Shown here in pieces: positions 1-8,359 of a stretch of DNA of 64,000 bases (position 1 is the first letter of the stretch; every line of letters starts with the position of its first letter). This DNA is from Dehalococcoidia bacterium (GTDB lineage: Bacteria; Chloroflexota; Dehalococcoidia; DSTF01; JACRBR01). The stretch spans positions 81,161 to 145,160 of the forward strand of contig JBBDXD010000001.1 in NCBI GenBank assembly GCA_040902535.1, written 5' to 3'. The position numbers were made by a program, and so were the translations under genes. The notes under the pieces are model-generated. The model made no database searches, was not told where the DNA came from, and worked only from the letters and a program-made list of their open reading frames with translations.

Positions 1-13
1 TCAGGAGGTTTCG

Positions 14-436
14 ATGCCACGCTCCACCACCAGCCTCAGACTCGACGACGACCTGCGCGAGCGGCTTGGCATTCAGGCCGAATCCGAAGCGATCTCCCTA
101 ACTGCGCTCGTGGAGCGGCTCCTGAGAGAGGGACTAGCCGTAGCCGAGCATCCGGGCATCGTATTCAAACCGGGGCCGTCGGGCCGTCGCGCGGCGCTCT
201 CCAGCGGCCCTGATGTCTGGGAGATTGCCGCAGCCATACGGCGGCTCTCAGGCTCGGAAGCCGGCCGCGTCGCCACCATCGCCAAGGAATTCGGCATCCA
301 TGAGCAGCAAGTCGCGATCACCCTGAACTACGCCGCCGCCAATCGTGAGGAGATTGATGCTCGTATTGCCGCCAACGATCGCGCGCTCGATGAAGCAGAG
401 CGTGTGTCATTTGAGCGCAAGCGCCTTCTTGCGTGA
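14..436 (+). CDS. VapB/RHH-type antitoxin with DUF433-like C-terminus
   Basis: 140 aa. Residues 1-45 fit a ribbon-helix-helix DNA-binding domain (TTSLRLDDDLRERL followed by two short helices). Residues 60-125 resemble the helix-turn-helix-like DUF433 domain that often accompanies PIN-like toxins. The start is supported by AGGAGG at 3-8. The stop TGA (434-436) overlaps the GTG start of the next gene, so the two are translationally coupled. The inferred role is to bind and neutralise the downstream toxin and to autoregulate the pair. The promoter would lie outside the window. The family assignment is from motif reading and the toxin-antitoxin role is an inference from the pairing. Confidence 0.75.
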   Translation: MPRSTTSLRLDDDLRERLGIQAESEAISLTALVERLLREGLAVAEHPGIVFKPGPSGRRAALSSGPDVWEIAAAIRRLSGSEAGRVATIAKEFGIHEQQVAITLNYAAANREEIDARIAANDRALDEAERVSFERKRLLA

Positions 437-765
437 GGTTTCTTGTTGACTCTATGTTCCCATCCGACATTGCCAGCGACCTCAATGCGCGTGGTCATGA
501 CGCGGTGACGCCAGATGACATCGGCGCGCATAATCTGCCCGACGATGTTCTCATCGAAATTGCGACGGCGGAGCAGCGCGTCATCGTGACGGAGAACGCG
601 AGCGACTTCGCTCACGTGACGACCTGCCCCGTCCTGTTCGTCCGTAAGTCGTGGTGGCCGCCGAAGGCGCTCGCCGCCGGCCTGGCGGCGGCCCTGGATC
701 GCTGGGCGGGGATGAACGCGGATCCAGGTTCTTGGCCCCATTGGCTCGAAGAAGAGTTCCGCTGA
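433..765 (+). CDS. DUF5615 PIN-like toxin
   Basis: 110 aa, GTG start overlapping the antitoxin stop (GTGA). The sequence has the DUF5615 pattern: an N-terminal FLVDSMFP with an acidic residue, a central GHDAVTPDDIG, and VIVTENASDF, matching the family's acidic PIN-like active-site positions. The length is normal for the family. It is presumably the toxin (a putative ribonuclease) of the type II pair with the gene at 14-436. No intact RNase activity can be shown from sequence alone. Confidence 0.75.
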   Translation: MRFLVDSMFPSDIASDLNARGHDAVTPDDIGAHNLPDDVLIEIATAEQRVIVTENASDFAHVTTCPVLFVRKSWWPPKALAAGLAAALDRWAGMNADPGSWPHWLEEEFR

Positions 766-819
766 CGTCAGGGTTTCCCCGCATAGCGCCGGATCGCCCA
801 CCCGTGCGAAGATCGCACT

Positions 820-1818
820 ATGAAGGCCCCTGCCTCTGCTTCTACGCCCGCCCAGGCTGCGATCGACCGCCTCCTCGAGCGCTACTTCGCCGTCCTGCAG
901 GCCGAACACAACCTCTCGCGCTTCACCGTGCGCAACTACGCCAGCGACCTGCGCCAGTTCTTCGATTGGCTCGCCGATCGCAGCACCGACCCATTGAAGC
1001 TCACCCGGCAGGCCTTCCGCAGCTACCTCGCGTCGATGATCGACGCCGGCAACGCGCAGGGCAGCATCGCGCGACGGGTCAGCACGACACGATCGTTCTA
1101 CAAGTGGCTGCGGCTCACCGGCGCGCTCACCGACGATCCGCTCGCGAACGTCAGCGGCCCGAAGCGGGCGCGCCGCCTGCCGAAAGCGCTCACGCTCGAA
1201 GACATCACGAACGTCATCGCCGCGGCGGATGGCGAACGTCCGGCTGACCTCCGCGACCGCGCGCTGCTCGAGGTGATGTACGCGTGCGGACTGCGCGTCA
1301 GCGAAATATCAGCGCTCAGCCTCGGCGACGTCGATCTCGAGCAGAACGCCCTGCTCGTCCATGGCAAGGGCAACAAGCAGCGCGTCGCCGTCATGGGCGA
1401 GCCCGCCCGCCGCGCGCTCGAACGCTACCTGCGAGACGGCCGCCCTAAAATCGTGCGCACCCCGAAGGCAGCGAAGCCCGGCGTAAAACCTGATACACAC
1501 GCCGTCCTTCTGAATCGCAGCGGCGGCCGCATGTCGCAGCGGCGTATCCAGATCCTCGTCCGCAACTACGCGCTCAAGGCGGGCCTCGACGCGCGCGTGC
1601 ATCCGCACCTGCTGCGTCATACCTTCGCCACGCACATGCTCGATGGCGGCGCCGAGCTGCGCGTCGTGCAGGAGCTCATGGGGCACGCCAGCCCCAACAC
1701 GACGCAGATCTATCTGCACGTCACGGAGGAACGCCAGCGCAAAGTCCTCGAAGGCTCGCTCGACGGCATCGCCGAAGTCGAGATGGCGCGCCGCGCCGCC
1801 CGCAAGCAGCGCGACTGA
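820..1818 (+). CDS. xerC: Tyrosine recombinase, XerC/XerD type
   Basis: 332 aa. Residues 15-100 form a SAM-like core-binding domain and residues 120-305 the catalytic domain. The full catalytic set is visible: R159 (CGLRVSE), K183, H263 and R266 (HPHLLRHTFATH), H289 (MGHA) and the nucleophile Y298. Length and motif spacing match XerC/XerD rather than phage integrases, so the likely role is chromosome dimer resolution at dif. XerC and XerD cannot be told apart here, and the gene symbol is a best guess. It lies about 10 kb from the tRNA-Asp array and need not be involved in it. Confidence 0.85.
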   Translation: MKAPASASTPAQAAIDRLLERYFAVLQAEHNLSRFTVRNYASDLRQFFDWLADRSTDPLKLTRQAFRSYLASMIDAGNAQGSIARRVSTTRSFYKWLRLTGALTDDPLANVSGPKRARRLPKALTLEDITNVIAAADGERPADLRDRALLEVMYACGLRVSEISALSLGDVDLEQNALLVHGKGNKQRVAVMGEPARRALERYLRDGRPKIVRTPKAAKPGVKPDTHAVLLNRSGGRMSQRRIQILVRNYALKAGLDARVHPHLLRHTFATHMLDGGAELRVVQELMGHASPNTTQIYLHVTEERQRKVLEGSLDGIAEVEMARRAARKQRD

Positions 1819-1830
1819 GAGCCACGCTCA

Positions 1831-1872
1831 CTCCAGCCTCCAGCCTCCAGCCTCCAGCCTCCGGCCTCCAGC
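1831..1872 (+). repeat. 7-bp tandem repeat, six copies
   Basis: Six head-to-tail copies of CTCCAGC (the fifth reads CTCCGGC) directly follow the recombinase stop. It is non-coding, and slipped-strand expansion is the simplest explanation. Confidence 0.9.
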
Positions 1873-1960
1873 GTCTGACCTCCGACCGTCGGGCCGTCGC
1901 AGTTCCACTTCGCGCTATGCTTTCATCAACATGTCAATCCAAAACAGAAGGAGCCAGAAA

Positions 1961-2251
1961 ATGCCCCTCTACCTCACCGAGCACAAGCACTCCGCAGAGA
2001 CATGTCCCACGAAAAACCGCGACATGATGCTCATGCTCGGGCAACACGTCACGCAGGAGACCGCGGACAAGTTCGGCATCAAGATCCATTCCGACGTCGT
2101 GATCCCCGGCGAGCACCACATGATGATGGTGCTCGAAGCCGACTCGCAAAAGCCGATCGACGAGTACATGCAACCGTTCTCAATGGTCGGCTCCGTCGAC
2201 GTCAAGGAAGTCCACACCTGTGAGCAGGTCGTAGCCACCGCGACGTGCTGA
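1961..2251 (+). CDS. Small conserved protein, DUF3303-like
   Basis: 96 aa. ATG at 1961 is preceded by AGAAGGAG (1946-1953), a better start than upstream in-frame codons. The protein reads like a small ferredoxin-like alpha/beta domain: a His-rich strand GEHHMMMVLEADS, then an amphipathic helix (PIDEYMQPFSMVG) and a final strand (VDVKEVHTCEQV). This pattern resembles DUF3303 and similar stress or dimeric barrel proteins. The function is not known to me. Its stop codon lies inside a 34-bp palindrome. Confidence 0.7.
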   Translation: MPLYLTEHKHSAETCPTKNRDMMLMLGQHVTQETADKFGIKIHSDVVIPGEHHMMMVLEADSQKPIDEYMQPFSMVGSVDVKEVHTCEQVVATATC

Positions 2252-2279
2252 GGGCGCACCGGCCGGTGCGCCCTCAGCA
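2246..2279. repeat. Perfect 34-bp palindrome at gene end
   Basis: Two 17-base arms beginning TGCTGAGGGCGCACCGG are exact reverse complements with no spacer. The left arm contains the TGA stop (2249-2251) of the small gene. There is no T-tract on either side, so it is not a classic intrinsic terminator. It could block read-through from both sides (the next gene is convergent) or bind a dimeric protein. Confidence 0.85.
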
Positions 2280-2302
2280 GTGATCTCTCAAGTGAAATCA
2301 GA

Positions 2303-3046
2303 TTACGGTGTAGCCGTGGCGGTAGGCGTCGCCGTGTTCGTCGGCGCAGGCGTCCCTGCATCACCGACGGCGATGTCTTCCTCCGAGCCCGGTTCCACGG
2401 GCACGTCGTCCTCCAGGCCATCGGCCCACACGTCGACCTCGTTCACCTGGTCATCGTCGTCCGGCACGGCGATGTCGATCGAGAACTGCGCCGATTCGTT
2501 CTCCGCCAGGTCGTCGATCGTCGTGTCCTTGCCCGTCGTCACGACACGCCCATCCTCGTTCCAGACCACCGCGCAAACGACAGGCTCTTCCAGTTCGTCG
2601 TCGTCCTCGTTCGTGACCGTGCCTTCCACCGTCAACGTCGTGCCGTCCCGTTCGGCCGTCACGTCGCTCAGCACGATGTCACCGTTTTCGACGGTACCGA
2701 CGGTGAAGTTTGGATCCTCCGCCAGGTTCGCGAGCCGCGCGAGCCCGATCGTCGTCGATTCGTCCGGCAGGCTGCTTGTTGCCGAGAAGAAGTCGGAACC
2801 GCCATCAGGCAACGAGCGCAGGCACCCGTCGACCGTGAAGCTCTGGACCACCGCACCGTTGCTGTTCAGGAATGCGATCCGGTAGCGGTGCTGCAAGATG
2901 TTGACGCCGGAGTCATTCTGCAGCTCACCCGCGAATACGTCGTTATCGTCGATCGTCGTGAGCGACTCGTTCGTGACGATGCAGGTCTGGGCCATAGCCG
3001 CCAACCCGATCGCCGCAAAGATTCCTAATGCGAGAATACGCTTCAA
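2303..3046 (-). CDS. Exported FxLYD-like protein, paralogue A
   Basis: 247 aa. The TTG start at 3046 is chosen because AGGGAGG lies 8 bases upstream and a clean signal peptide follows (MKRILALGIFAAIGLAAMAQ). The mature part starts with two beta-rich blocks that read like paired FxLYD/DUF3426-type domains: LTTIDDNDVFAGELQNDSGV, then a TLTVEGTVTNEDDD stretch. Both describe one motif, tolerance of a modified bond between strands. It ends in a short Thr/Pro tail (TNTATPTATATP). It is a tandem duplicate of the gene at 3238-4023, about 70% identical by eye over the first 70 mature residues. The role is unknown; it is probably a secreted or cell-surface protein. Confidence 0.75.
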   Translation of the reverse strand: MKRILALGIFAAIGLAAMAQTCIVTNESLTTIDDNDVFAGELQNDSGVNILQHRYRIAFLNSNGAVVQSFTVDGCLRSLPDGGSDFFSATSSLPDESTTIGLARLANLAEDPNFTVGTVENGDIVLSDVTAERDGTTLTVEGTVTNEDDDELEEPVVCAVVWNEDGRVVTTGKDTTIDDLAENESAQFSIDIAVPDDDDQVNEVDVWADGLEDDVPVEPGSEEDIAVGDAGTPAPTNTATPTATATP

Positions 3047-3237
3047 ATCAAGCCTCCCTGGTAGATTCGCATTCAGGTTATCCGCTCGATCCGTAGATTC
3101 CGCGTTGCAGCCAATGTCAGGGTTACGCCGCCGTGCCAGATGTCGAAGTTTGACGCGGGCGCGCCGGGTCCGGAGCCCACAATCGAAGACCGAAGTGAAA
3201 CACGGAGCGGCGCCTCGTAAGGCGCCGTCGCGCACCG

Positions 3238-4023
3238 CTACGGCGTCGCAGTAGCTGTCGGCGTTGCCGTGTTCACCGGCGTACTCGTCGCTGGCGTCCC
3301 CGTGACCGTGGCAGTCGCCGTTGCGGTGGGCGCCACCACCGTAACGACCACATCACCGAGGCTCGACGGTTCCACGGGATCATCGTCCTCGAGTCCGTCC
3401 GCCCACACGTCTACCTGGTGTACGAGCTTCGAACTGTCCGGCACCGTGATTGCGATGGTGAACGTCGAAGCCTCGCCCTTGGCGAGATCGTCGATGTTAC
3501 CGACCTTCTTTGTCGTGATGACGCGATTCTCGTCGTTCCACACGGTCGCACAGACGACCGGATCCTCCAACGTGTCGTCGTCGTTGTTCGTGATGGTGCC
3601 TTCGATCGTGAGCGTCGTGCCGACGCGCACCGCCGTCACCTCGTTGATAACGATCGCGCCGTCCTCGACTTCGCCGATCGAGAAGCTCGGATCCTCCGCT
3701 GCATTCGCCATCCGCGCGAGTCCGATCGCTGTCATCGACGCCGGGAGGCGGCTCGCCGCGGAGAAGAAGTCCGAGCCGCCGTCCTGCAGCGAGCGAAGAC
3801 ACCCCTCGACGGACACTGTCTCAACGACGGCGCCGTTGCTGTTGAGGAACGCCACGCGAAACCGATGGTTCAGGATGTCGACGCCCGAATCGTTCTCCAT
3901 CTCGCCGGCGAACGTATCGTGCTCGCCGATCGTAGTCAGTGACTCGTGCGTCACGACGCACGTCGCGGCCGTCGCCGCCAGCGCAATCGCCGCCAATAGC
4001 GCAACCCCTACAATTCTTCTCAC
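3238..4023 (-). CDS. Exported FxLYD-like protein, paralogue B
   Basis: 261 aa. The GTG start at 4023 has GGGGAGG upstream and opens a signal peptide (MRRIVGVALLAAIALAATAA). It has the same architecture as the gene at 2303-3046: two FxLYD-like blocks (FAGEMENDSGVDILNHRFR and TLTIEGTITNNDDDTLEDP) and a Thr/Pro tail ending in the same TATATP residues. The tandem arrangement (191 bp apart, same strand) indicates local duplication. The acidic, Asp-rich surface may bind calcium, but that is speculative. Confidence 0.75.
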   Translation of the reverse strand: MRRIVGVALLAAIALAATAATCVVTHESLTTIGEHDTFAGEMENDSGVDILNHRFRVAFLNSNGAVVETVSVEGCLRSLQDGGSDFFSAASRLPASMTAIGLARMANAAEDPSFSIGEVEDGAIVINEVTAVRVGTTLTIEGTITNNDDDTLEDPVVCATVWNDENRVITTKKVGNIDDLAKGEASTFTIAITVPDSSKLVHQVDVWADGLEDDDPVEPSSLGDVVVTVVAPTATATATVTGTPATSTPVNTATPTATATP

Positions 4024-4329
4024 GGTGTCCTCCCCGTTCGCGCGAGCCGAAACTACCCCGCCGACCGTCACCCGGCTCCATCCTCAATAGCGAGTCTCTC
4101 ATTGCCGGAGCCAAAGTACCAGCGCCCGGCGTCACATAGCTTGTCATATGTCGGGCTTTCACTCCGATGACCCGCGGTTGGGAATAGGTTCAGGCGGGTC
4201 CCGACGGCCACAGCCGCTCGTAACTGGCGCTTCCTGGTTTGAACGGCTCTCCCGAGCCGATGTGTGATACCCTACGCCTTCGAAGACCGGCGCGTCTTAC
4301 GACGGGGGTGAGGACCTATCAACCGCCAG
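4024..4329. other. Intergenic region upstream of export operon
   Basis: 306 bases between divergent genes. Apart from a candidate promoter at 4239-4268, I see no gene or RNA in it. Confidence 0.6.
4239..4268 (+). promoter_or_regulatory. Candidate sigma70 promoter for export operon
   Basis: TTGAAC (4239-4244) and TGTGAT (4263-4268) are 18 bp apart and lie 60 bp before the first gene of the operon. The spacer contains a small hairpin (GGCTC/GAGCC). The match to consensus is moderate. Confidence 0.35.
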
Positions 4330-5088
4330 GTGCGCAGAGCCTACGAACTGCTCTACCTCCTCACGTTTCGCGAACTCAAGCTCCGGTATCAGGACACCAT
4401 CTTCGGTTTCCTCTGGTCCCTCGTGCGCCCGCTGCTGCAGGGCGCCGTGCTCTTCGTCGTGCTGAGCAAGTTCATCCGCATCGACGTCGAAGATTACGCT
4501 CTGGTGTTGCTCGCCGGCCTTTTTCCGTGGACGTGGTTCCAGACGTCGCTCGTCATCGCTGTGGGCTCCTTCGCCTCCAATGGCGCCCTGATCAAGAAGG
4601 TCTACTTCCCTCGCTTCGTGCTGCCCCTGGCAACCGTCATGAACAATGGTGTGCAGTACGCGCTTTCGATCCCGGTGTTGTTGATCCTGCTGCTGTTTCA
4701 GGGCTATACGCCGAATTGGACGTGGATCGTGGGCATCCCGTATCTGCTGGCGGTGCAGGCGCTGCTGATCATGGGTATCGTCCTGTTCATAGCCTCGCTC
4801 GACGTCTATTTCCGCGATCTGGAGCACCTCACAGACGTCGTGGTCGGGCTGATCTGGTTCTACCTGACGCCGGTCATCTACCCGCTCTCTATCGTGCCCG
4901 ACAAGTATCATGGCTGGATGCTGCTCAATCCCATGGCATCGCTCATCGAAGGCTGGCGCGATCTGTTCCTCCAGAACCAGCTCCCCGGTGCGGATCTCTG
5001 GCCGGCGCTCGTCTTCGCCACCGGCATGGCCGCGCTCGGCACCTTCTCCTTCAAGCAAATGGAGGGAGGATTCGCCGATGCGCTCTGA
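4330..5088 (+). CDS. ABC-2 type polysaccharide export permease (Wzm/TagG-like)
   Basis: 252 aa, GTG start. It is the membrane subunit of a two-component ABC exporter for O-antigen or teichoic-acid-like polymers. An N-terminal interface helix with FRELKLRYQDTIFGFLWSLVRPL is the characteristic Wzm/TagG entry motif. About six membrane segments follow (roughly residues 30-52, 63-80, 100-128, 136-160, 170-190, 225-242). The ATPase gene overlaps its 3' end by 11 bp. Together with the three sugar- or lipid-modifying genes downstream, this indicates export and tailoring of a surface polysaccharide. Confidence 0.88.
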   Translation: MRRAYELLYLLTFRELKLRYQDTIFGFLWSLVRPLLQGAVLFVVLSKFIRIDVEDYALVLLAGLFPWTWFQTSLVIAVGSFASNGALIKKVYFPRFVLPLATVMNNGVQYALSIPVLLILLLFQGYTPNWTWIVGIPYLLAVQALLIMGIVLFIASLDVYFRDLEHLTDVVVGLIWFYLTPVIYPLSIVPDKYHGWMLLNPMASLIEGWRDLFLQNQLPGADLWPALVFATGMAALGTFSFKQMEGGFADAL

Positions 5089-5902
5089 CATCGGCGGCAA
5101 CGTCGCGATCGCGCTCGAAAACGTCTCCAAGCACTACTCCCTCTCACTCCAAAAAGAAGCGACCGATTTCAAGACCATGCTGCTGCACCTGCCGCGCTTC
5201 CTTTCGAGCGCGAGGCGCCCATTCGTCGCGCTCGACGATGTAACCCTGCGCGTCCACCGCGGCGAGAGCCTGGGCATCATCGGCCCAAACGGCTCCGGGA
5301 AGAGCACCACGTTACGCGTCATGGCGCGCATTACGCCTCCGACATCCGGTAACGTCGTCGTCAACGGGCGTATTTCAGCACTTCTCGAGCTGGGTTCCGG
5401 GTTCCATCCGCAGATCAGCGGCCGCGAGAACGCCATCCTCAACGCCGTCCTGCTCGGACTCACACTGCAGGAAGCACGCGATATCCTCCCGGAGATCATC
5501 GAGTTCTCCGAGCTTGGCGACTTCATCGACCAACCAATGCGCACGTACTCGTCGGGAATGTTCTTTCGCCTCGGCTTCGCCGTCGCTGTACACGTCGACC
5601 CGGAGATCCTGCTGATCGATGAAGTGCTGGCCGTAGGCGACGCCGAGTTCCAGAAGAAGTGCATGGACCACATCCACCGGCTGCGCGCGAACGGCGTGAC
5701 GCTCGTGCTCGTGACGCACGACATGCTCAGCCTGCCGATGTTCTGCGACCGCGGCATCCTGCTCGAGCACGGCCGCATCACCGACGAAGGCACACCTCAG
5801 CAGGTCGTACACAATTACCTCGAGCGCGTCGAGAAGCTGCTCGCGCTCCGCACCGAGGAGCAGCAGCGTCTGAAGATGCAGCAGACGGCGGTGGCGCAAT
5901 GA
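5078..5902 (+). CDS. ABC polysaccharide exporter ATPase (Wzt/TagH-like)
   Basis: 274 aa. ATG at 5078 has GGAGGGAGGA at 5061-5070 and overlaps the permease gene. Motifs: Walker A GPNGSGKST (69-77), signature YSSGM (157-161), Walker B ILLIDE (177-182) and switch His214. The YSSGM signature with the extended N-terminus and the LELGSGFHPQISGREN stretch is typical of Wzt/TagH ATPases. The C-terminus is short, lacking the carbohydrate-binding domain of O-specific Wzt proteins, so substrate termination would need another factor. It pairs with the permease at 4330-5088. Confidence 0.9.
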   Translation: MRSDIGGNVAIALENVSKHYSLSLQKEATDFKTMLLHLPRFLSSARRPFVALDDVTLRVHRGESLGIIGPNGSGKSTTLRVMARITPPTSGNVVVNGRISALLELGSGFHPQISGRENAILNAVLLGLTLQEARDILPEIIEFSELGDFIDQPMRTYSSGMFFRLGFAVAVHVDPEILLIDEVLAVGDAEFQKKCMDHIHRLRANGVTLVLVTHDMLSLPMFCDRGILLEHGRITDEGTPQQVVHNYLERVEKLLALRTEEQQRLKMQQTAVAQ

Positions 5903-6717
5903 TGGTGCGCGTCGACTTCACGGGCCGTGCCCGCCAGGCCGCGCGAGCGATCCGCGTCGGCGCCCGGCGCGAGCCCGGTATCGCGCTCGTCGCGGAGGCC
6001 GGGCCCCATCTTCCGTTCAAAGACGGCACGGTCGATGAACTGTTCGTCGGCCGCGCGGTCGCGTGGCGCACCGATATCGCGGCGACGCTCGACGAGCTAT
6101 GGCGCGTGAGCAAGCCAGGCGCGCTTATCCACCTGACGCTTCCGCACGCTTCGTCCGTGATCGCCGCCTCCCGCGACGCTCATCCGCGTCCGCTCCTCAC
6201 GCTCAACACCTTCAACTACTATGACCCGCGCCTCAAGCCTGCCGATGCGCCTCGCACCGCATTCGCCATCGAGCGCGCGCGCCTTCGCGTCGCCGGCCGC
6301 CGCGGCGACGACACAGGCCTCGCGCTGGCCCGCGGACCCTTTGCGCAGTTCATCGAGAAGCTTGCGAACGGAAGTCGCGGCTCGCAGTATCGCTTCGAGC
6401 GCTGGTTCGCGAACCTCATCGGTGGCTTCGAAGAGTTCGATGTGGCGCTGGCCGTGATCAAGGACGTTGAGAAGCATCCGGAACGATCAGCGCGGCTGAG
6501 CACAGCGCGTGCCTCCGCGCCATCACGCCCGCCCCTCTCGGACGAACACGCCGCCACCGTCGACCCCAACGGGTTGCGCGTCACGAGCGATGTCGCGCAC
6601 GAGGCCGCAGCGGTCGAACCGGACGCCGTCGATCCGCTGCCCAACGCCGCGCCCGCCGAGACCGGCCCACCGTACGTCTCGCACCCGTCCGGAGATCGCG
6701 GAGAACACGTGCCTTGA
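5899..6717 (+). CDS. Methyltransferase-like protein lacking SAM motif I
   Basis: 272 aa. ATG overlaps the ATPase stop (ATGA). Residues 30-85 match the second half of a class I methyltransferase: LPFKDGTVDELFVGRAV, then LDELWRVSKPGALIHLTLPH (motifs II/III). The glycine-rich SAM-binding motif I is absent, since the N-terminus is too short for it. Residues about 205-272 are low-complexity Ala/Pro/Glu. It may be a catalytically dead partner of the complete methyltransferase that follows, or a truncated enzyme. It is translationally coupled on both sides. Confidence 0.65.
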   Translation: MMVRVDFTGRARQAARAIRVGARREPGIALVAEAGPHLPFKDGTVDELFVGRAVAWRTDIAATLDELWRVSKPGALIHLTLPHASSVIAASRDAHPRPLLTLNTFNYYDPRLKPADAPRTAFAIERARLRVAGRRGDDTGLALARGPFAQFIEKLANGSRGSQYRFERWFANLIGGFEEFDVALAVIKDVEKHPERSARLSTARASAPSRPPLSDEHAATVDPNGLRVTSDVAHEAAAVEPDAVDPLPNAAPAETGPPYVSHPSGDRGEHVP

Positions 6718-7499
6718 CCATCGAGACGCAGACGCCCGAAGTCGATCTCGACTACTCGATTGACGACTTCACGCCCAGCGCCGACCGTGACTCGCAATAT
6801 CTGTACCGTGCGATCGAAGACATGATGCTCGAACTGGCGACTGCAGTCCGCGGCGGCCGTGTGCTCGATATGGCCTGCGGCACCGGCAAGAACGCCATGC
6901 GCATCGCCGAGCGCGGCTGCTACTCCGTCGGCGCCGAAGCATCGACGGAAATGATCGGCGTCGGCCGCTGGGTGATGCCCGGGAGTACCGCCCGCATGGT
7001 GCGCAGCATCGCGGAGCAAGTTCCGTTTGCCGACGATTCGTTCGACCGCGTCATCTGTCAGGGCTCCCTCGACCACTTCGCGGACCCCTATGCCTTCATG
7101 CGCGAAGCGGCACGCGTCATCAAGCCCGATGGTCGCGTCGTCATCGCGCTCGCGAACTTTGAGAGCGTGTCCTGTCGCATCGGACGCACCGTCGATCGCG
7201 TGAAGCGGCGTCTCGGGCGGCCGCGTCCTCCGTGGCGGCTCTACTGGCAGACACCCGAGGACCATAACGTCAAAGGCGACTTATCGTACGTGCGCACGCT
7301 CGGCGCGGACGCGCTCGCGCTCGACGACCTGTTTGGCATCTCGCTATTCTGGCCCGTGCCGGGATACGGAAAAGCCCTCAACGTCATACCCGAGACGTTC
7401 GCGTCGACGATCTGGCGCGGCTTCGACCGCATCGCGCGAAACCGGCCTCAGGACTCCGACATGATCGTTTCCGTGTGGAAGCGTCCCGGCGCCCGATGA
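6714..7499 (+). CDS. Class I SAM-dependent methyltransferase
   Basis: 261 aa. The TTG start overlaps the previous stop (TTGA). Motif I VLDMACGTG is at 50-58, the acidic ribose position follows in GAEAS, and motifs II/III appear as PFADDSFDRVICQGSLDHF and IKPDGRVVIAL. The best fit is the Methyltransf_11 family. The context (polysaccharide exporter before, acetyltransferase after) suggests it methylates a sugar or a lipid-linked precursor. The substrate cannot be read from the sequence. Confidence 0.8.
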   Translation: MTIETQTPEVDLDYSIDDFTPSADRDSQYLYRAIEDMMLELATAVRGGRVLDMACGTGKNAMRIAERGCYSVGAEASTEMIGVGRWVMPGSTARMVRSIAEQVPFADDSFDRVICQGSLDHFADPYAFMREAARVIKPDGRVVIALANFESVSCRIGRTVDRVKRRLGRPRPPWRLYWQTPEDHNVKGDLSYVRTLGADALALDDLFGISLFWPVPGYGKALNVIPETFASTIWRGFDRIARNRPQDSDMIVSVWKRPGAR

Positions 7500-8359
7500 C
7501 CTCCGGACGCATCGACCAGGACTTCGACGCACATGCCGTCTTCTCGTTCTCGGCCATTCCCGAGTCGCCGGCGATGGCGAACCGCGCAGCGCGCGTCCGC
7601 CGCTGGTTCGTCATCGCGTTCGTCGAAAGTTGGCTCGCCGTTGCCCTGTACCGCACAAAGATCAGGCTCCTGGGAATCCACGCGCCCATGCTGCCCGGCG
7701 TCTGCGATCTCCTATCACGGACGTTGTTCGGCGTCCAGATAGGAAACACGGTCCAGGCGGGTCCGGGACTGATGATCACCCACGGCCATGTCGTCATCGA
7801 CGGGCGCACGAAGATCGGCCGGCACTGCCAGGTGAATCCGTGGGTGACGATCGGGCTCTCCAACAGCCGCAAGCTAGGATTCAGCGTCGATGGTCCGACG
7901 ATCGGCGACCACGTGCACATCGGCACCGGCGCGAAGGTCCTCGGCCCCATAACGGTCGGCGACTACGCGCGGATCGGCGCTAATGCCGTCGTCGTGCACG
8001 ATGTGCCGGACAACGTCACCGTCGTCGGCATCCCGGCGCGCATCATCGGCCTCCGCCACGTCGTCGACGAGATCGTCACGAACGGCGCACCCTCGGACGA
8101 AAGGCTCGCCGCCTACATGCGCGGCGAAATCATCGAGTACCGGCTCCATCGCCAGTCGCTGCAGACGCTCGTCGATACGCTGAGCCGGTCGTTCGAACTG
8201 GGTTCGCCGCACCTGCGTGATGCCGCGAAAGAGCGAGAGGAGGACCTCATCTTCCTCGACGCGGTCGCGGCGGCCGGCGGAGAACCCACGCAGCCGGTCA
8301 TCGAGGCGCTCGAAGCCGTCGACGCCGCGCTGTCGCCGTTCGCGCGCGTGCCCGTCTAG
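7496..8359 (+). CDS. Serine O-acetyltransferase-like hexapeptide transferase
   Basis: 287 aa. ATG overlaps the previous stop (ATGA). Residues 65-185 form a left-handed beta-helix of hexapeptide repeats (LMITHGHVVIDGRTKIG, then DHVHIGTGAKVLGPITVG), with the catalytic His in the THGHVVI turn. The C-terminal 100 residues are helical and not part of the SAT family. The N-terminal segment resembles CysE-type proteins of capsule clusters, so it more likely acetylates a polysaccharide or lipid than makes cysteine. Its stop shares the CTAG tetranucleotide at 8356-8359 with the convergent gene. Confidence 0.78.
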   Translation: MTSGRIDQDFDAHAVFSFSAIPESPAMANRAARVRRWFVIAFVESWLAVALYRTKIRLLGIHAPMLPGVCDLLSRTLFGVQIGNTVQAGPGLMITHGHVVIDGRTKIGRHCQVNPWVTIGLSNSRKLGFSVDGPTIGDHVHIGTGAKVLGPITVGDYARIGANAVVVHDVPDNVTVVGIPARIIGLRHVVDEIVTNGAPSDERLAAYMRGEIIEYRLHRQSLQTLVDTLSRSFELGSPHLRDAAKEREEDLIFLDAVAAAGGEPTQPVIEALEAVDAALSPFARVPV

